A stretch of DNA of 64,000 bases from an uncultured Oscillospiraceae bacterium (GTDB lineage: Bacteria > Bacillota > Clostridia > Oscillospirales > Oscillospiraceae): positions 8,250 through 72,249 of the forward strand of contig CAJUCA010000010.1 in the NCBI GenBank assembly GCA_910585265.1. The letters are read 5' to 3'. Made by a program: the position numbers and the translations under genes. The notes under the pieces were generated by a model. That model saw only the letters and a list, made by a program, of their open reading frames with translations. It ran no database searches and was not told the origin of the DNA. Position 1 is the stretch's first letter. Each line of letters starts with the position of its first letter. This document shows, piece after piece, positions 14,493 to 23,322 of this stretch.

Positions 14493-16352
14493 TCACCTCC
14501 CATCGGTGGCCGGTGGTTGGTTAACCCGCTTCTTTGCGGAATCGGGCATCGTTGCCAGCGGCTGACTTTCTTTCTGCTGGTGAATGTCACCCTTATACTC
14601 GACTTGCCGCCCAGCCCGTCCCTCACGCGGGGGACGGGCTTTCTCGTCGTTCTTCGGATCTGTCCAGAACCGGGCGATGATGGCATCCTCTAACTCCTGT
14701 CGTCCGGCGTAGTACACCTTCCGCTGCCCATGCTCCGGGGTCTGGTAGATATCTCCGAAGGTAATGCCCCAATCCAGAAACAGCCGCAGCCTTGTCCGCA
14801 TGGGGTGGGAGCCGGTTTTCATCACCACGAACTCACCCTTGGGGATGGACTTCAGTTCGTCCGGCGTCATGAGCGCCCGTTCCGCCATTTGGAGGGATTG
14901 GCTGTTTTCACCCTTCCCGTGGCTGATGGAACCGGACTGGACGGTGTAGGTGCCCAGGGAGCGGGACAGTTCCTCTGCGGTCTTACTGTTGGGTGCGAAG
15001 CCGCCGAAGATGGTGTCCTGCACATTGTCCTGGATAATCTCCGAGCCTTCGCGGCCATAATTCTTCTCCAACTGGGCCAGTGATTGGATGATAGGCACCA
15101 GCGTCAGCCTGCGGGAGCGCCCAGCGCTGAACAGCGGCAGGATGTCGAAGGGCGGCATGGTGCCCAACTCATCACAGAACAGCACTACTCGGTTCTTCAG
15201 CTTGCCACCGTTCTCGTCCGCCACGGAGAACAGCTCCCGCGCCAAGTTCTGGATCATCAATCCCGCCATGAAATTTTTCGTCTGATCTTCCTCCGGCAGG
15301 ATCAAAAAGATGGCGGACTTTTTGCTGGCAAAGCTCTCGGCGTCCAGCGGGCTGTCGAAACAGATTGTCTGCTCCAGCTCACTGTCCAGAAAAGCGTTTA
15401 ACCGGGACAGCACGGTGGACAGCACTGACGCCATAGCTTGCTCCGAGGTGTTCAGCGCGGCCCCGGCAAACCACCGGGCCTTATGCTCGGAGGGCAGGCG
15501 GCTCATCAACACCTGGAAACAGCTTTTGCCTTTGGCCTGAGACGGCTCCAGCAGATCCTGCACCAGCTTGAACACGGACACGATGTGGCGGCGCTCCTGG
15601 AGTTTGCCATCGATCTTTTTCGGGGGAAGGAATTCCGCTAAAAGCAGGATCACCGCTGTCAGGAGCCCTTCAGCGGAATCGTAAAAAAACGCATTCTGTC
15701 CTCGGTTACCACTGTCCCCATCTGGACTGATGATGGTTTTGGACAGGATCTTGGCGTACTTCTCCGCCTTGGCCCGTGCCGCCAGATCGTCCGGGCGCTC
15801 CGCCGCCTCGTCCATGTAGCGGTTCACCAGCGTCAAAAAATTGAACCCGTCAGAGCGGGTGGGGTTGCGCAGATCGATGACCGACACCTGGTAGCCATAG
15901 CAATTTTGCGCGATGGCTCCGTAGTTCCGGGCCAAATCCCCCTTGGTGTCCAAGGCCAGATAGCTCATCCCGCAGGCGCAAGCGTACTCCAAATTTGGGT
16001 ACAGGAAGAACGCCGTCTTGCCTACGCCGGACGCACCGATCATCAGGCAATGGATGTCATCTTCGTCCACCAACGCAGTAACCTTGTTCTTCTTTCCCAA
16101 CGAACCCAGCACCAGCCCCTGGGCTTTGGGGAGATTCTCCCCCCTCCGCCATTCGGCAGGGCGGAAGGGGATGTGGGCAAAGGTCTTTCCGATCTCTTTC
16201 GGCGTAGCCCACCGGGCGGTGCCGTGCTGGCCGTCGCCCACCGGCTTGGCCTTGATGCTGTTGAGCGATCCCCGGCTGGACAAAAAAGAAGCCCCGCCAA
16301 TGACCAGCAGGGCAGCGGCGGCGACAATAAGAATGATAAATTGTTGGGGCAT
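14493..16352 (-). CDS. VirD4-type conjugative coupling ATPase
   Basis: 619 residues. An N-terminal membrane segment (FIILIVAAAALLVIGGASFL) anchors it. The ATPase domain has Walker A GASGVGKTAFFLYP and Walker B-like VVLFCDELGTMPP. It is a TraG/VirD4 (CD1115-like) protein that brings relaxase-DNA and other substrates to the mating channel. Start ATG 16352 with TGAGG eight bases before; GTG 16361 is inside that site. Neighbours are the toprim protein and relaxase, the usual DNA-processing group. Confidence 0.9.
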   Translation of the reverse strand: MPQQFIILIVAAAALLVIGGASFLSSRGSLNSIKAKPVGDGQHGTARWATPKEIGKTFAHIPFRPAEWRRGENLPKAQGLVLGSLGKKNKVTALVDEDDIHCLMIGASGVGKTAFFLYPNLEYACACGMSYLALDTKGDLARNYGAIAQNCYGYQVSVIDLRNPTRSDGFNFLTLVNRYMDEAAERPDDLAARAKAEKYAKILSKTIISPDGDSGNRGQNAFFYDSAEGLLTAVILLLAEFLPPKKIDGKLQERRHIVSVFKLVQDLLEPSQAKGKSCFQVLMSRLPSEHKARWFAGAALNTSEQAMASVLSTVLSRLNAFLDSELEQTICFDSPLDAESFASKKSAIFLILPEEDQTKNFMAGLMIQNLARELFSVADENGGKLKNRVVLFCDELGTMPPFDILPLFSAGRSRRLTLVPIIQSLAQLEKNYGREGSEIIQDNVQDTIFGGFAPNSKTAEELSRSLGTYTVQSGSISHGKGENSQSLQMAERALMTPDELKSIPKGEFVVMKTGSHPMRTRLRLFLDWGITFGDIYQTPEHGQRKVYYAGRQELEDAIIARFWTDPKNDEKARPPREGRAGRQVEYKGDIHQQKESQPLATMPDSAKKRVNQPPATDGR

Positions 16353-16362
16353 AGGCGGCACC

Positions 16363-16692
16363 TCAGTACGGGTACGCCATGCCGTCCGCCATGACGCCGA
16401 TCTGGTTCATGGGTGCGGCGCCGATGGTGCACTCAGGCTTCGCCACTACCCCATGGTGATGGAATGCGGTAGCCCCGCCCTGGTGGGCGTAGAGATGGGG
16501 CGGCTGCTCCTGAAACCGCTCGGGGAACATCCGCACCGCAGTATCCCGCAGGATGTCCAGGTCGGTGCTCTTGGCGGCCCGATAGACCACCACCAGTTCC
16601 TCTGCGCTGAGGGTAGGGGCAAAATTGGGTGGTTGCCGGCGGAGCATCTCGGCCCCACGGCGGCGGCAGTAGTCACGATACGCTCTGTTCAT
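16363..16692 (-). CDS. Conserved ICE protein of unknown function
   Basis: 109 residues, basic at the N-terminus (MNRAYRDYCRRRGAEMLRRQ). The middle (SAEELVVVYRAAKSTDLDILR) looks helical. It ends GVMADGMAYPY. ATG 16692 overlaps the toprim gene by 20 bases and has GGAGGAG upstream. It sits between toprim and VirD4 genes. No domain recognised. Confidence 0.65.
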   Translation of the reverse strand: MNRAYRDYCRRRGAEMLRRQPPNFAPTLSAEELVVVYRAAKSTDLDILRDTAVRMFPERFQEQPPHLYAHQGGATAFHHHGVVAKPECTIGAAPMNQIGVMADGMAYPY

Positions 16693-17602
16693 GTTGCTGA
16701 TTCTCCTCCATTTCCTGTTGAAAATTTGCGCACAAATCTTCGTTCCAATCTTTGTTGATGGGCACCAGCGCATTTACTTCCAGCCTCTTTTCCCGCACCA
16801 CCTTCGCCAGCCGCCTGGTGGCAAGCTGCCCTGCCTGGTCGTTGTCCAGAGCCAGGTGGATGCTCTCAATCTGCGGATACCGCTCCAGCATCCCCAGCAT
16901 GGCCTGGGAGGACGTGCCGCACAGCGCAACATAGCTGTGCCTGGCCCAGCCGCTGTCGTGGAATTGGGAGAGGAACGACAGCATATCAATGGGTGCTTCA
17001 AACACCGTCAGGTGTTCGCTGACCCCCGGCCAGTTGAAGGCGTAACGGAAGTCACTGCCCTCCACGGTCATACGGAAAGCCTTACCCTGGCTGTTGGTGC
17101 TGCGCTTGTGGGCATGGCGGGCAGTGCCATCCTTATCCATGCCGACAAAGACAGCGTTGTGATAGCTCTTGTCCTCGTAGACCAGCCCCAGCCGGACGAA
17201 GGCGGTGAGCACGTCCCGATTCAAGTGCCGGGATTTGAGCAGATATGCGAACGCCCGCCGGTTATCCCCGTTGGCGGGCGGCAAGGCAAAGGACCTTTTT
17301 ATTCTTTCCCGGGGCGTGTCTATCTTAGGGTCGAGTAGGGCAATGTCCTCCCCCAGCAGGGTGAGCATAGCCTGCTGGTAGTTCATGCCGTAAAACTTTT
17401 TGAGGAACGACACCGGACCGCCGCCCTGTTCGGCGGCATGGTCGTACCACTCGTTGCCGGATACGGTGACGCTGTGGTCACTGGTCATACGCAGCTCAGG
17501 CCCGGAGCGCACCAGCTTTTCGCCCCGGCTGCGCAGGAACTCGGGGAGATCCACCAAGCTGGCCTGACGTTTTTGTTCGTCTGAGAAATGGATGTAGGAC
17601 AC
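16673..17602 (-). CDS. DUF3991/toprim protein
   Basis: 309 residues. The N-terminal half (RSRGEKLVRSGPELRM, then YDHAAEQGGGPVSFLKKF) is the zinc-finger-like primase-associated region, and the C-terminal half is a toprim domain with LTVFEAPIDMLSFL (Glu) and IHLALDNDQAGQLATRRL (DxD). Such proteins are usual beside relaxase genes in ICEs and may prime or nick DNA. Start is GTG 17602 with GGGAGG seven bases upstream; a longer in-frame extension to 17785 is not protein-like. Confidence 0.75.
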   Translation of the reverse strand: MSYIHFSDEQKRQASLVDLPEFLRSRGEKLVRSGPELRMTSDHSVTVSGNEWYDHAAEQGGGPVSFLKKFYGMNYQQAMLTLLGEDIALLDPKIDTPRERIKRSFALPPANGDNRRAFAYLLKSRHLNRDVLTAFVRLGLVYEDKSYHNAVFVGMDKDGTARHAHKRSTNSQGKAFRMTVEGSDFRYAFNWPGVSEHLTVFEAPIDMLSFLSQFHDSGWARHSYVALCGTSSQAMLGMLERYPQIESIHLALDNDQAGQLATRRLAKVVREKRLEVNALVPINKDWNEDLCANFQQEMEENQQHEQSVS

Positions 17603-17622
17603 TTTGATACCTCCCTGTAGAA

Positions 17623-17651
17623 TTGATTTTTGTTGTAACGCATGATACAAT
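17623..17651 (+). promoter_or_regulatory. Promoter of the nucleotidyltransferase gene
   Basis: TTGATT at 17623-17628 and TACAAT at 17646-17651 with a 17-bp spacer. It drives the only plus-strand gene in this part of the ICE. Confidence 0.6.
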
Positions 17652-17688
17652 GTGGGCACATTTCTATGGTCAAGGGCGGTGCACTGCT

Positions 17689-18468
17689 GTGGTCGAAAAA
17701 CTCTTTGAAGAACTATGTGCGTTGGACGAAGTGGAAGCCCTCGCCTTGGGCGGCTCCCGTGCGGGAGAGCATTTTGACAAGGCATCCGATTATGACGTAT
17801 ATCTGTATTGCAGTGAGCCGATCCCGGAAGATGTTCGAAGGGATATCCTGTCCAAATACTGTTCCGTCATGGAGATCGGAAATCATTTTTGGGAGTATGA
17901 GGACAACTGCCGTTTGAACAACGGCATAGACATCGACCTGCTCTACCGGGATCTGGACGCCTTTACCTCCGATGTGGCGCAGGTCGTGGAGCAGTTTCAG
18001 CCCTGCAACGCATACACTACCTGTATGTGGTACAACCTGCTCACCTGTAAGGTGATCTATGACCGGGAGGGCCGTCTGGCCCAGGCAAAGGAGCGGTTCT
18101 CCGTACCCTATCCCTCTGAGCTGCGGGAGAATATCCTGGCCCGCGGCTGGCAGCTGCTCCACAGCTCCATGCCCGCCTATGATGCGCAGCTTATCAAAGC
18201 GGTGAAGCGGGGTGACATGGTGAGCATCAACCACCGTGCGTCAGGTTTTTTGGAGACCTATTTTGACTTCCTGTTCGCACTGAACCGTGAGGCTCATCCG
18301 GGGGAAAAGCGGCTGATCCAGCTTTGCCGTGAGCGGTGTGCCGTGCTGCCTGCACACTTTGAAGAAAACCTGGAGCGGCTGCTTCTCGACTTGTACCATG
18401 CCCCCGGACAGGTGGCGGCGGATCTCCAGACGATGATCTTGGAGTTGGAGAAGATCTACCAACCGTGA
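17689..18468 (+). CDS. Nucleotidyltransferase-domain protein (cargo gene)
   Basis: About 259 residues. The N-terminus is a Pol-beta-type nucleotidyltransferase: GGSRAGEHFDKASDYDVYLY gives the GS motif and the Asp pair, with a later IDIDLL as third acidic strand. The rest is helical (DUF4037-like). Such proteins include aminoglycoside adenylyltransferases and toxins; the target here is unknown. Start chosen at GTG 17689 because the promoter places transcription start near 17658, past the in-frame ATG at 17650; AAGGGCGG lies ahead. It stands alone, against the direction of the ICE genes, as cargo. Confidence 0.7.
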   Translation: MVEKLFEELCALDEVEALALGGSRAGEHFDKASDYDVYLYCSEPIPEDVRRDILSKYCSVMEIGNHFWEYEDNCRLNNGIDIDLLYRDLDAFTSDVAQVVEQFQPCNAYTTCMWYNLLTCKVIYDREGRLAQAKERFSVPYPSELRENILARGWQLLHSSMPAYDAQLIKAVKRGDMVSINHRASGFLETYFDFLFALNREAHPGEKRLIQLCRERCAVLPAHFEENLERLLLDLYHAPGQVAADLQTMILELEKIYQP

Positions 18469-18472
18469 GCAG

Positions 18473-18514
18473 TGAGGAGCAGACCTCGAAGGTCAGCCCA
18501 TGGTCTGCTCCTCA
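18473..18514. terminator. Convergent hairpin between cargo gene and relaxase
   Basis: TGAGGAGCAGACC 18473-18485 pairs perfectly with 18502-18514. It overlaps the last codons of the relaxase gene and lies right after the nucleotidyltransferase stop. No T-run, so terminator function is likely but weak. Confidence 0.45.
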
Positions 18515-19890
18515 TGATCGTCTGGCCTGTGACCCATGGCAATCTTCTTCTCACGGATCTTCCGCTTGAGCTTGCTGTCCACCGCAACCCGCATCCCGGT
18601 GGCAGACTGCGGGTGCTGCTCCTGGAAGACGCGGGCCATGTGGTAGAGCAGCGAGGACGTGGCATTGAATACTTGACCAGCAGTTGAAACTTTGGCCTTG
18701 GCCTGAACCGGGGGAGCGGCGGGCTGTGGGAGCGGTGGTGTATCGTCATCCGTTGACACGGATTCCGCCGCCTGCTCTGCTTCGTCCGTTTTCATGGATT
18801 CCACCACCTGCTCCACCTCGCCCAGCCGCACCGCCTCCGCAATGACAATATTTTTGATCCGCTTGAACTTCTTCTGCTGAGACAGTGGAACGCGCTCCAG
18901 ATCGTCCTTGTAGGTGCGCAGGACTTCTTCCCGTTCCTGATACCACAGGTCGTAGGCTGCGGCGACGCGGGGATCTTTCTCCAGCTCATCCACGATCTGA
19001 TCCGTCAGGGATTTCAGCGCTGGCGGCAGATACCCGTACTGCTTTTTGCCGGAGCAATTCTGGAGACGCTTTGCCAGCTCCAGCATCAGCAATTCGATGC
19101 GCTGATTGCCCAGCGTTCCGGTTTGCACCTCCGAGACCAGCTGACGCATGACCTCCTCTGCGTCCTCGGTGAGTTCATCCCGCCGCTGGGTCTGCCTCTG
19201 GTAGATGGCGATCAGGTCTTGCTGAAAAATCTCCTTTGCCAGCATGGACTTGATGTCCGCGATGCCGGACTTGGTGAGGAAGCCAGACTTGCCGTCCGCG
19301 CTGTAGCACACCATGTGGACGTGCGGGTGGTGACCCTCATCGTGAAAGGCAGCGTACCAACGGAACTGGCTGTAGGGGATCTTCATCGCCTTCGCCATAT
19401 CCATGGCGTGATTGGAGAGCAGCTTGCGCCAGCGGGCGGCGTTGTCGTAACCCAGCCGTGCCGCGTCCTCCCGCCGCAGGGAGATGATGGGCAGCCACAC
19501 CACGCCGGGATGTTGCGCCACCTCATCCGCTACCTGGGAGAGCACCAGCGGACTGTCACCAGCGGTGAACAGACCGTGCGACCCCAGCTTCTGCACACGG
19601 GGACGGTTGGCGATGTAGTCCACGTAGTTCTCACGTTTCGCGATTGCCTCGTAGTTGTCCTCGATGGCGCGGGTGATGAACTCGGATGCGTTGCCCCGCG
19701 TAGGCGCGGCCTGGTAGTCCGCATACTCGAACAGCTCCCGGCTGGACGGGAAGTCCCGTAGGAGACGCTCCACCATCCTGGCCTGTTTTTTCGTGACGGG
19801 CTTCCCAGCCGAACCGGGATCGACGCGCTCCACACCTTCGCGGGTGGAGATGTAGCCCACGTAGTTGCTCAAATGGGCGGCGGCTTTCAC
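18493..19890 (-). CDS. Conjugative relaxase (MobL/MobP-like), start codon unusual
   Basis: 465 residues from the first standard start (GTG 19890). The histidine triad of a relaxase is clear in HDEGHHPHVHMVCYSADGK; N-terminal AHLSNYVGYISTREGVERV is typical of the family. It nicks oriT and leads the strand through the channel. The conserved first strand of such relaxases is encoded upstream in frame (TPRVIFKCPHIKGGG, back to 19938) but begins at TTT 19936-19938, where a GGAGG six bases upstream would place ATG. The real start is thus unclear. The long C-terminal part is helical and ends HEEQTMG, like the tails of several ICE accessory proteins. Confidence 0.8.
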   Translation of the reverse strand: MKAAAHLSNYVGYISTREGVERVDPGSAGKPVTKKQARMVERLLRDFPSSRELFEYADYQAAPTRGNASEFITRAIEDNYEAIAKRENYVDYIANRPRVQKLGSHGLFTAGDSPLVLSQVADEVAQHPGVVWLPIISLRREDAARLGYDNAARWRKLLSNHAMDMAKAMKIPYSQFRWYAAFHDEGHHPHVHMVCYSADGKSGFLTKSGIADIKSMLAKEIFQQDLIAIYQRQTQRRDELTEDAEEVMRQLVSEVQTGTLGNQRIELLMLELAKRLQNCSGKKQYGYLPPALKSLTDQIVDELEKDPRVAAAYDLWYQEREEVLRTYKDDLERVPLSQQKKFKRIKNIVIAEAVRLGEVEQVVESMKTDEAEQAAESVSTDDDTPPLPQPAAPPVQAKAKVSTAGQVFNATSSLLYHMARVFQEQHPQSATGMRVAVDSKLKRKIREKKIAMGHRPDDHEEQTMG

Positions 19891-20076
19891 ACCGCCGCCC
19901 TTGATGTGCGGGCACTTGAAAATGACGCGCGGCGTAAAAGACCACCTCCGTGTTTGTTACTTCTCTGAGTTAAAAATCTTAGAGAGAATACCTTCAGGCC
20001 GGTTCCCTGTGACCCATGGCTCGGTCCAGCGGAAAGGCGCAGCACCCCCCTGGCGGACGATCATTTCTTGTGCGCA

Positions 20077-20484
20077 CTACTCCTCGCCCTGATGTTTCAC
20101 CAGCGTGTCCTTGAACGTGATCGCGCCGTTCGTTTTCTTGACCTCCTGGACACACCGCCAGCGCAGCGCGTCCAGCTGGGTGCTGTCGATCTCCAGCCCC
20201 GCCGCCAGCACGTTCATCATCATGCTGATCTCCACCGTGAGCTTGAACAGCAGCCGTGCGATGCGATCCTCGCTGCACTGGATGGTGCCCCGCATAGCGT
20301 GGACAAAAATCGGCGGCAGGAACTCGGTGGTATCCTGGGTGGTGAGATAGGCGCAGTAAAATCGGAGCGCCTCCTCTACGAATTCGTTCTGGCTCCGGCA
20401 GTTTGCACCCGGCATGGCTGCTTTGATTTTCCTGTCGGTATCCGGGTCGATCCGCATCAGAAACTTTACTTTTTCTTCTGCCAT
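20077..20484 (-). CDS. Ribbon-helix-helix relaxosome accessory protein
   Basis: 135 residues. The N-terminus (KVKFLMRIDPDTDRKIKAAM, then SQNEFVEEALRFYCAYL) is a MetJ/Arc-type ribbon-helix-helix; the remainder is a helical domain. Position just upstream of the relaxase gene and beside the presumed oriT fits a protein that binds oriT and recruits the relaxase. ATG 20484 has AGGAGG seven bases upstream. Confidence 0.75.
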   Translation of the reverse strand: MAEEKVKFLMRIDPDTDRKIKAAMPGANCRSQNEFVEEALRFYCAYLTTQDTTEFLPPIFVHAMRGTIQCSEDRIARLLFKLTVEISMMMNVLAAGLEIDSTQLDALRWRCVQEVKKTNGAITFKDTLVKHQGEE

Positions 20485-21016
20485 TTATGAACCTCCTCGG
20501 CCAAAAGTGGATTTGATAACACTTTTGATACCTGAATAACTGCGGCAACCGCCGCAGTGCTTGCTCCGCTGATAACAGATTTGATTGCATCGTCCAAAAA
20601 GTGATGGCACCCGGACGTGGTGGAAAGATGATTCAAAGCCGTTGAAAGCTCTGCAAAACCGTATTCCCGCCCCGCGTTGCGGGGCGGTGTGTCAGGCGGT
20701 GATATCACCGCTTTATCCCGCTCAAAAATCGAACCTTCTGTTTTGCCCTCAAAACCCCGTCCACCGGGCCCTCCTGGGCGGTGCAAAAGGGGCGGCGGCG
20801 AGGACTAAAATCCCTGTCCCGCCACGTTTGCCCACAAAGGGACCAACGCCGCGCCCCGCCACCCCGGAGGGGCACGGGGGCCACTTCGCCCGTGGAAGGC
20901 CAACAAGCCCCCTCAAACGGGCAAACAGAGGGAGACAGGGCGAGACAGGGCAGAGCCGTCCTGCGGATGCGGAACGGCCCTCTGTATTGCCCTGGCGGGC
21001 GGTCATACTTTACCGC
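20485..21016. other. Gene-free region, candidate oriT
   Basis: A 532-base stretch without a convincing gene on either strand, upstream of the RHH and relaxase genes, where oriT normally lies. It contains a perfect 9-bp hairpin (CCGCCCCGC 20667-20675 with 20679-20687, loop GTT) and further GC-rich short repeats at 20755-20800. Open frames here are low-complexity shadows of GC-rich sequence. No nick site could be recognised. Confidence 0.4.
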
Positions 21017-21562
21017 TCACAGGCACGGCCCATCCTGCGGTCCGGACAGTTTCTGGCCTGCCTGGAACGCGGCGTGGACATCATCCAGCTCTGTGTGGAG
21101 CCCATCCGCCAGCTTGGCGGTGTTGGGCCGCAGGGTGGTCAGGAGCAGATCGTCCAGGCCGCACATCTCCGTGACCGACCGTGCGGTGTTCAGCAGCGCC
21201 TGCCGCTGCTCCGGGGCGCACTCCTCCCGTGCGGCCGTGCTGAACAGAGTCCAGACCAGACCCATCTGGGTCACCGCGTCCGGCACGGTATCCAGCTGGC
21301 ACGTGTCGATCAGGTTGGGCAGGTTCGTGCCGTCCGCCACAAACTTTTCGGCGCTGGCGATCTCCATGTCCAACCAGGCCAGCAGGGTTTCACCGTCATT
21401 GCCCAGACCATGGACCGTGTGGAGCGCCTCCAGTGCGGTGCGGAAGCCCTTCATGCAGTCCGGCATCTCAGTCTGCACGGTGTCCAGCATGGACACCGCT
21501 TCGTGGGCGATCAGGGTGCAGACCTCAATGGGGGTAAGGGACGTTTGATTGTTGGTGTTCAT
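21017..21562 (-). CDS. Hypothetical ICE protein
   Basis: 181 residues, acidic and mostly helical, with no signal peptide or membrane segment. No family recognised. ATG 21562 has GGAGG nine bases upstream; ATG 21571 overlaps that site. It is followed downstream by the oriT candidate and preceded by a 123-base gap. The codon pattern fits its neighbours, so it looks real. Confidence 0.6.
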   Translation of the reverse strand: MNTNNQTSLTPIEVCTLIAHEAVSMLDTVQTEMPDCMKGFRTALEALHTVHGLGNDGETLLAWLDMEIASAEKFVADGTNLPNLIDTCQLDTVPDAVTQMGLVWTLFSTAAREECAPEQRQALLNTARSVTEMCGLDDLLLTTLRPNTAKLADGLHTELDDVHAAFQAGQKLSGPQDGPCL

Positions 21563-21685
21563 TTTGTGCATCCTCCTTCATTTGATTCGGGGCTGGCAAC
21601 ACCATGCCACACCCGGCCCCGGATATCCATTCAGCAAAGCCAACGAAATCATTGGGGTAGCTTTCAGCAGAACCAACAGCGGGGA

Positions 21686-22156
21686 TTACATCGCGGGCCC
21701 CACGGGCGGCCCCACCTGGGATTCCTCGCAGCGGATCGCCCTGGGTTCCAGGTATTTGATGAAGATACCCAGCCGCTGTTCCCATTGCAGGCAGTCCTGT
21801 TGGCTGGCGTGCCGCGCGGCAACACACACATCGCGGATGGCGTAGACATCCTGGCAGCCCACCGCATCCAGCGCAGAGAATCTGCCCTGATCCAAGTCGA
21901 TGTCCAGCACGGCTTTCATGCGGCCCGTGCCCTGGCGCAGCCCGTCCGCGCATTCCCAAAACTCGTCTGGGGTGATCGCCATCGCCGCAGGGATGGCTTG
22001 GACAAACCGCCCGGTGGAACTGCTTTTCCGCAGCAGGTAATCCCGCAGGCGCAGGGCAGTGTGGTATGCGTCCATGGCGGCATTGCCCTCCGCCAGCAGA
22101 TGATCCGTCCGGCCATCCTGGGTGACGCGGAGTGCTGAGAAGCGGCGTGGGTTCAT
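21686..22156 (-). CDS. Hypothetical ICE protein
   Basis: 156 residues. The sequence is helical and charged (TPDEFWECADGLRQGTGRMK, LGIFIKYLEPRAIRCEES). No domain recognised. ATG 22156 overlaps the stop of the DUF6103-like gene (ATGA), so the two are translationally coupled. It ends in PPVGPAM. Confidence 0.6.
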   Translation of the reverse strand: MNPRRFSALRVTQDGRTDHLLAEGNAAMDAYHTALRLRDYLLRKSSSTGRFVQAIPAAMAITPDEFWECADGLRQGTGRMKAVLDIDLDQGRFSALDAVGCQDVYAIRDVCVAARHASQQDCLQWEQRLGIFIKYLEPRAIRCEESQVGPPVGPAM

Positions 22157-22407
22157 GCGCCGCCCTCCCGCTCAGGCGGTACGGCGCGCTCCTTCGGTGC
22201 GGGCCGGGACGGACGCCGGGGCCTGGCTGGGGGCGCGGCACGGCTGTCCAGGAACTCCCGCACCGGCACGGGCACGGTCTGCTCGTAGAGCTGCGCCAGC
22301 GTCTCCTCCAGCCGCACCTGTGTGGAGGTGCCCTCCTTCTTCAGCGAGAACTCCAGCGCGCTCAGCTTGTCCTCGTCAAAGGACAGGGCGATGTTTACTT
22401 TTTTCAT
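22153..22407 (-). CDS. DUF6103-like small ICE protein
   Basis: 84 residues. N-terminal NIALSFDEDKLSALEFSLKK followed by a helix (EETLAQLYEQTVPVPVREFL) and a Pro/Arg-rich tail. This matches small proteins I remember as DUF6103 in Clostridial ICEs; the recollection is moderate. Its function is unknown. The strand-helix-helix start looks like a small DNA-binding or assembly factor. Confidence 0.55.
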   Translation of the reverse strand: MKKVNIALSFDEDKLSALEFSLKKEGTSTQVRLEETLAQLYEQTVPVPVREFLDSRAAPPARPRRPSRPAPKERAVPPEREGGA

Positions 22408-22457
22408 GTCATTCGTCTCCTTTCAGAATGTGTGGAACTCAAAACGCTGCGCACCTC

Positions 22458-23309
22458 CTACGGCGTCATATCGCCCATGGCCTGCTCTGCGTCTTGAAAA
22501 TTTTCGTAGTCCTCATTGAACCGTTCCAGCTCCTCGGGCGCCACATCGGTGAGCACCACCTCCAGCCCCTCCGAGGACGGATAGATCTCCGCCACCCGCG
22601 CGTCCAGCAGGGCGGTGTAGTCCTCCTGTCCGGTGGGGGTGAGTTCTTGCAGGAACTGCGCCAGCACTGACGTGCGCGCCTCCTCATGGGTGAGGAACAC
22701 CAGCCCGCCGCCCATCAGCAGGGGCAGGACGTCCCGCACCCGGAGGCCCGGCTTTTTCTCATCCACACTGCCCTTGAACCCTTTGCAGAACTCCGGGTGG
22801 AAAGTGGTTTCGATGGCGCCGCTGCCGATCTCCACCGCCGCCACTTCGGGGCGGCGCTCCAGCGTCTCTTTGAGCATGGTATCCAGGCCGCTCCCCTCGG
22901 GGATGATCAGCCCGAACTTCTCCGCCAACTCCTCGCAGTAGACACACCAGTAACCGCTGGCGGTGTGTTCGGTGCCCTGATGTACGATGTGATCCGCAGC
23001 CCGCTCCAGCTCAGCGTTTAAGATGGATCTCGCCTGCGGCAGATAGGCCGCGTACCTGGCGCGGGCGGTGCCCTCGGAGTCCACCAGCACACCGTCCGGG
23101 CGACCCCCGGCCAGCACCAGCACACAGCCGGTGACGCCGTCCCACCGGTGCATCAGCTCGGCGCTGTCCGCAAGGAACGCCTGTTCCTCCTGGGGGTCGA
23201 TCAGGAAGGCGTCGAACTCCGGACCGGAAAGCTCCACCACCTTTTCCACCTGGCACCAGGACGGGCGGAGCCGTTCCAGATGACGGATCAGGTCTGCTTT
23301 GATTTTCAT
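22458..23309 (-). CDS. DUF6329-like ICE protein
   Basis: 283 residues, acidic, cytoplasmic. Blocks such as GCVLVLAGGRPDGVLVDSEG and SGYWCVYCEELAEKFGL recall a family I remember as DUF6329 in Firmicutes ICEs; certainty is low. It ends AEQAMGDMTP, a weak form of the Met-rich tail seen in other accessory proteins here. It lies between the M23 hydrolase and the DUF6103-like gene in one operon. Confidence 0.55.
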   Translation of the reverse strand: MKIKADLIRHLERLRPSWCQVEKVVELSGPEFDAFLIDPQEEQAFLADSAELMHRWDGVTGCVLVLAGGRPDGVLVDSEGTARARYAAYLPQARSILNAELERAADHIVHQGTEHTASGYWCVYCEELAEKFGLIIPEGSGLDTMLKETLERRPEVAAVEIGSGAIETTFHPEFCKGFKGSVDEKKPGLRVRDVLPLLMGGGLVFLTHEEARTSVLAQFLQELTPTGQEDYTALLDARVAEIYPSSEGLEVVLTDVAPEELERFNEDYENFQDAEQAMGDMTP

Positions 23310-23322
23310 GCCGCGCTCCTCC

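Noticed and set aside
20466..20786. 106-codon minus-strand frame in the oriT candidate region
   Set aside because: Low-complexity Gly/Pro/Arg N-terminus, overlaps the RHH gene start, no ribosome site; the region is better read as non-coding.
20585..22138. 517-codon plus-strand frame
   Set aside because: Arg/Gln/His-rich translation without domains, antisense to three coupled ICE genes.
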